From DAOUBP01 sp034432655 (GTDB lineage Bacteria > Chloroflexota > Anaerolineae > CG2-30-64-16), in assembly GCA_034432655.1 (NCBI GenBank), contig DAOUBP010000064.1, positions 1 to 25,573 of the forward strand: 25,573 bases of DNA, in the 5' to 3' direction. Shown one piece after another: positions 24,187 through 25,573 of this stretch. Under the pieces are notes generated by a model. That model did not search any database, was not told the origin of the DNA, and saw nothing but the letters and a program-made list of their open reading frames with translations. Both the position numbers and the translations under genes were made by a program. The first letter of the stretch is position 1. Each line of letters opens with the position of its first letter.

Positions 24187-25277
24187 ACGGTGGCTGTGGT
24201 TTGGCCCGACTCCGGCCTGGTCTGCGGCTGATCCGGTGGTGCCTCAGCGCGCGCCTTCTTCAAGCGTTCCTCGAGCTGGCCCGCATCCAGGGTGGCCTCC
24301 TCAAAGGGCTGACGCTTGAGACGATGCGGCAGCGCCAATTCGGCCGCCAGCAGGATGTCCTGTTCGGTGATGGCCAGGCGCCCCTGCCAGGCTGCATGGG
24401 CGCGAGCCGTTTTCAGGATCACGATGTCGGCGCGATGGCCATCTACCCGGAAAGAGGTTGTGAGGGACGCGATGGTGTACAGGTCGCGCTGCGTGTGCGT
24501 CACATGCGGGAGCAGGTTACGCGCCTGGGCGATCTGATCCGAGAGCTGCTCTTCACGTGGTGCCCATTCCTGATAGAAGCCTTCCGGATCGTTTTCGTAC
24601 GCCAGCCGGCGCTCGACGATCGCCACGCGTTGCCGTGGGTCAGAGATGCCGTGCATGTCCACGCACAGGGCAAAGCGGTCGAGAAGCTGCGGCCGCAGGT
24701 CACCCTCTTCGGGGTTCATGGTGCCCACCAGGATGAAGCGGGCCGGATGGCTGAAGCTGATTCCCTCGCGCTCGACCACGTTCACGCCCATGGCCGCCGA
24801 GTCCAACAGCAGGTCCACCACGTGGTCGTCGAGCAGATTGACCTCGTCCACGTAAAGGAGGCCACGGTTGGCCGCGGCCAGCACTCCCGGCTCGAAGTGA
24901 CGTTCGCCCTTTTGGATCGCTTTCTCGATGTCCAGGGTGCCCACCACGCGATCCTCGGTGGCGCTGACGGGCAGGTCCACGAAGCGGGTGCGCCGGCGGG
25001 CACGCGGCAGCGTTTCCCCGCGCGCCAGGCGATCCCGGCAGTTGTCGCACAAGGTGTCAATGCCGTTAGGGTCGCACGAGAAGGGGCAGTCGGCTACCAC
25101 CTCAATCTCGGGCAGCAACGCGGCCAGGGCGCGCGCCGCGGTGGATTTGGCGGTGCCGCGCTCCCCGCGAATCAGTACCCCGCCGATCGCGTTGCTGATC
25201 GCGTTCAGGATGAGCGCCCGTTTCATGCGTTCCTGGCCGACAATGGCAGTAAACGGATAAGGTCGAATCGGTGGCAA
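24165..25277 (-). CDS. chlI: ChlI/BchI-like AAA+ chelatase subunit (zero-frame product)
   Basis: A 370-aa AAA+ ATPase of the magnesium/cobalt chelatase family. It starts PYPFTAIVGQERMK; Walker A GERGTAKST is at 38-46, Walker B LLYVDEVNLL at 140-149, and VGTMNPEEGDLRPQLLDRF holds sensor 1 and the arginine finger. Four cysteines (C64, C68, C77, C80) may bind a metal. The C-terminal tail after ~330 is charged and proline-rich, like a ChlD linker cut short; it ends seven codons after the slippery GTA AAA AAA. Translation begins at TTG 25277 with GGGAG eight bases upstream. Most ribosomes would stop here; shifted ones make the fusion. Confidence 0.9.
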   Translation of the reverse strand: MPPIRPYPFTAIVGQERMKRALILNAISNAIGGVLIRGERGTAKSTAARALAALLPEIEVVADCPFSCDPNGIDTLCDNCRDRLARGETLPRARRRTRFVDLPVSATEDRVVGTLDIEKAIQKGERHFEPGVLAAANRGLLYVDEVNLLDDHVVDLLLDSAAMGVNVVEREGISFSHPARFILVGTMNPEEGDLRPQLLDRFALCVDMHGISDPRQRVAIVERRLAYENDPEGFYQEWAPREEQLSDQIAQARNLLPHVTHTQRDLYTIASLTTSFRVDGHRADIVILKTARAHAAWQGRLAITEQDILLAAELALPHRLKRQPFEEATLDAGQLEERLKKARAEAPPDQPQTRPESGQTTATVKKALSR

Positions 25278-25313
25278 GGAATAGTCTCCCGCAAATCGTT
25301 TTTTGTTGCCGCA

Positions 25314-25342
25314 ATTATATCACCGGCTGCGCGTCCAGTAAA
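25314..25342 (-). promoter_or_regulatory. Sigma-70 promoter of the chelatase operon
   Basis: On the minus strand TTTACT (25342-25337), 17-base spacer, TATAAT (25319-25314), giving a leader of about 30 bases before TTG 25277. Confidence 0.75.
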
Positions 25343-25428
25343 AGAAGACGGCTTACGGAGTGCAGGGATTGCCGGCAGCAGTTTCAGGAATGATTGTTGC
25401 TCGCGTCCTGGCGTGGAGTGCGGTCTTG

Positions 25429-25437
25429 TGCTATAGT
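25429..25437 (+). promoter_or_regulatory. Extended -10 promoter reading out of the window
   Basis: TGCTATAGT is an extended -10 (TGnTATAGT) without a good -35. The ~135 bases after it contain no long ORF. They include a hairpin at 25541-25563 (GCACGA/TCGTGC, with CCA/TGG inside) and a partly overlapping GCGGC/GCCGC pair. This could be a leader or the start of a small RNA; the window ends here. Confidence 0.45.
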
Positions 25438-25573
25438 GGTGCTCTGGGATTGGCGTCGGACGGGCGTGCACGGGGCTGCGAAATGATGAAAGTTAAGAAT
25501 TTATTCCGGTAATGGGCGAAGCGGCTCGTCACTGACGGCCGCACGACCATGAATGGATCGTGCTACCGAGCAG

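Noticed and set aside
25438..25573. Cobalamin riboswitch at the right edge, suggested by the chelatase neighbour
   Set aside because: No B12-box or other conserved cobalamin riboswitch core is visible, and it reads away from the chelatase genes.

Overview
The window is GC-rich (roughly 60-65 % by eye) and bacterial. Gene order, gene content and the short-word repeats between genes suggest a member of the Chloroflexota, perhaps an Anaerolineae- or Caldilineae-like organism. No rRNA or marker phylogeny was available, so this is inference. Most genes have clear Shine-Dalgarno sequences, and several promoters are near-perfect sigma-70 type (TTGACA-N17-TATAAT).

Left part (1-3171): a tandem array of 34 units of 11/12 bp runs into the 3' end of a cysteine-rich ferredoxin-like gene (minus). 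A two-domain S1 RNA-binding protein (minus) follows with its own intrinsic terminator. Two small unidentified genes (plus) come next, ending in a large bidirectional hairpin. Middle left (3172-11742): one long minus-strand fatty-acid degradation operon reads TetR regulator, thiolase, 3-hydroxyacyl-CoA dehydrogenase, enoyl-CoA hydratase, two acyl-CoA dehydrogenases, EtfB, EtfA. It starts from a consensus promoter whose start site lies on a TGACC/GGTCA operator. Its four long intercistronic spacers each carry a different self-complementary short-word repeat.

Middle right (11792-20169, all plus): mutL, apparently leaderless and carrying an in-frame copy of a short-word hairpin; trigger factor (tig) behind a structured leader; clpP-clpX; moaC; a fused MoaD-MoaE (MoaX-type) molybdopterin synthase; L-lactate dehydrogenase; and D-aminoacyl-tRNA deacylase. 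Then comes a secreted protein with 14 plant-type leucine-rich repeats (20361-22088), in lower-GC DNA with its own promoter.

Right part (22118-25342, minus): a metal-chelatase operon. The AAA+ ChlI-like ORF ends just after a run of seven A. The VWA-domain half (ChlD-like) lies in the -1 frame and has no normal start codon near its beginning. The A_AAA_AAA heptamer, a 7-nt spacer and a perfect 9-bp stem form a textbook -1 programmed frameshift cassette. One gene would then give both a 370-aa ChlI-like subunit and a ~715-aa ChlD-like subunit. An EamA-family transporter is coupled to its end through TGATG. The last ~300 bases hold the chelatase promoter and, on the plus strand, an extended -10 promoter for something beyond the window.
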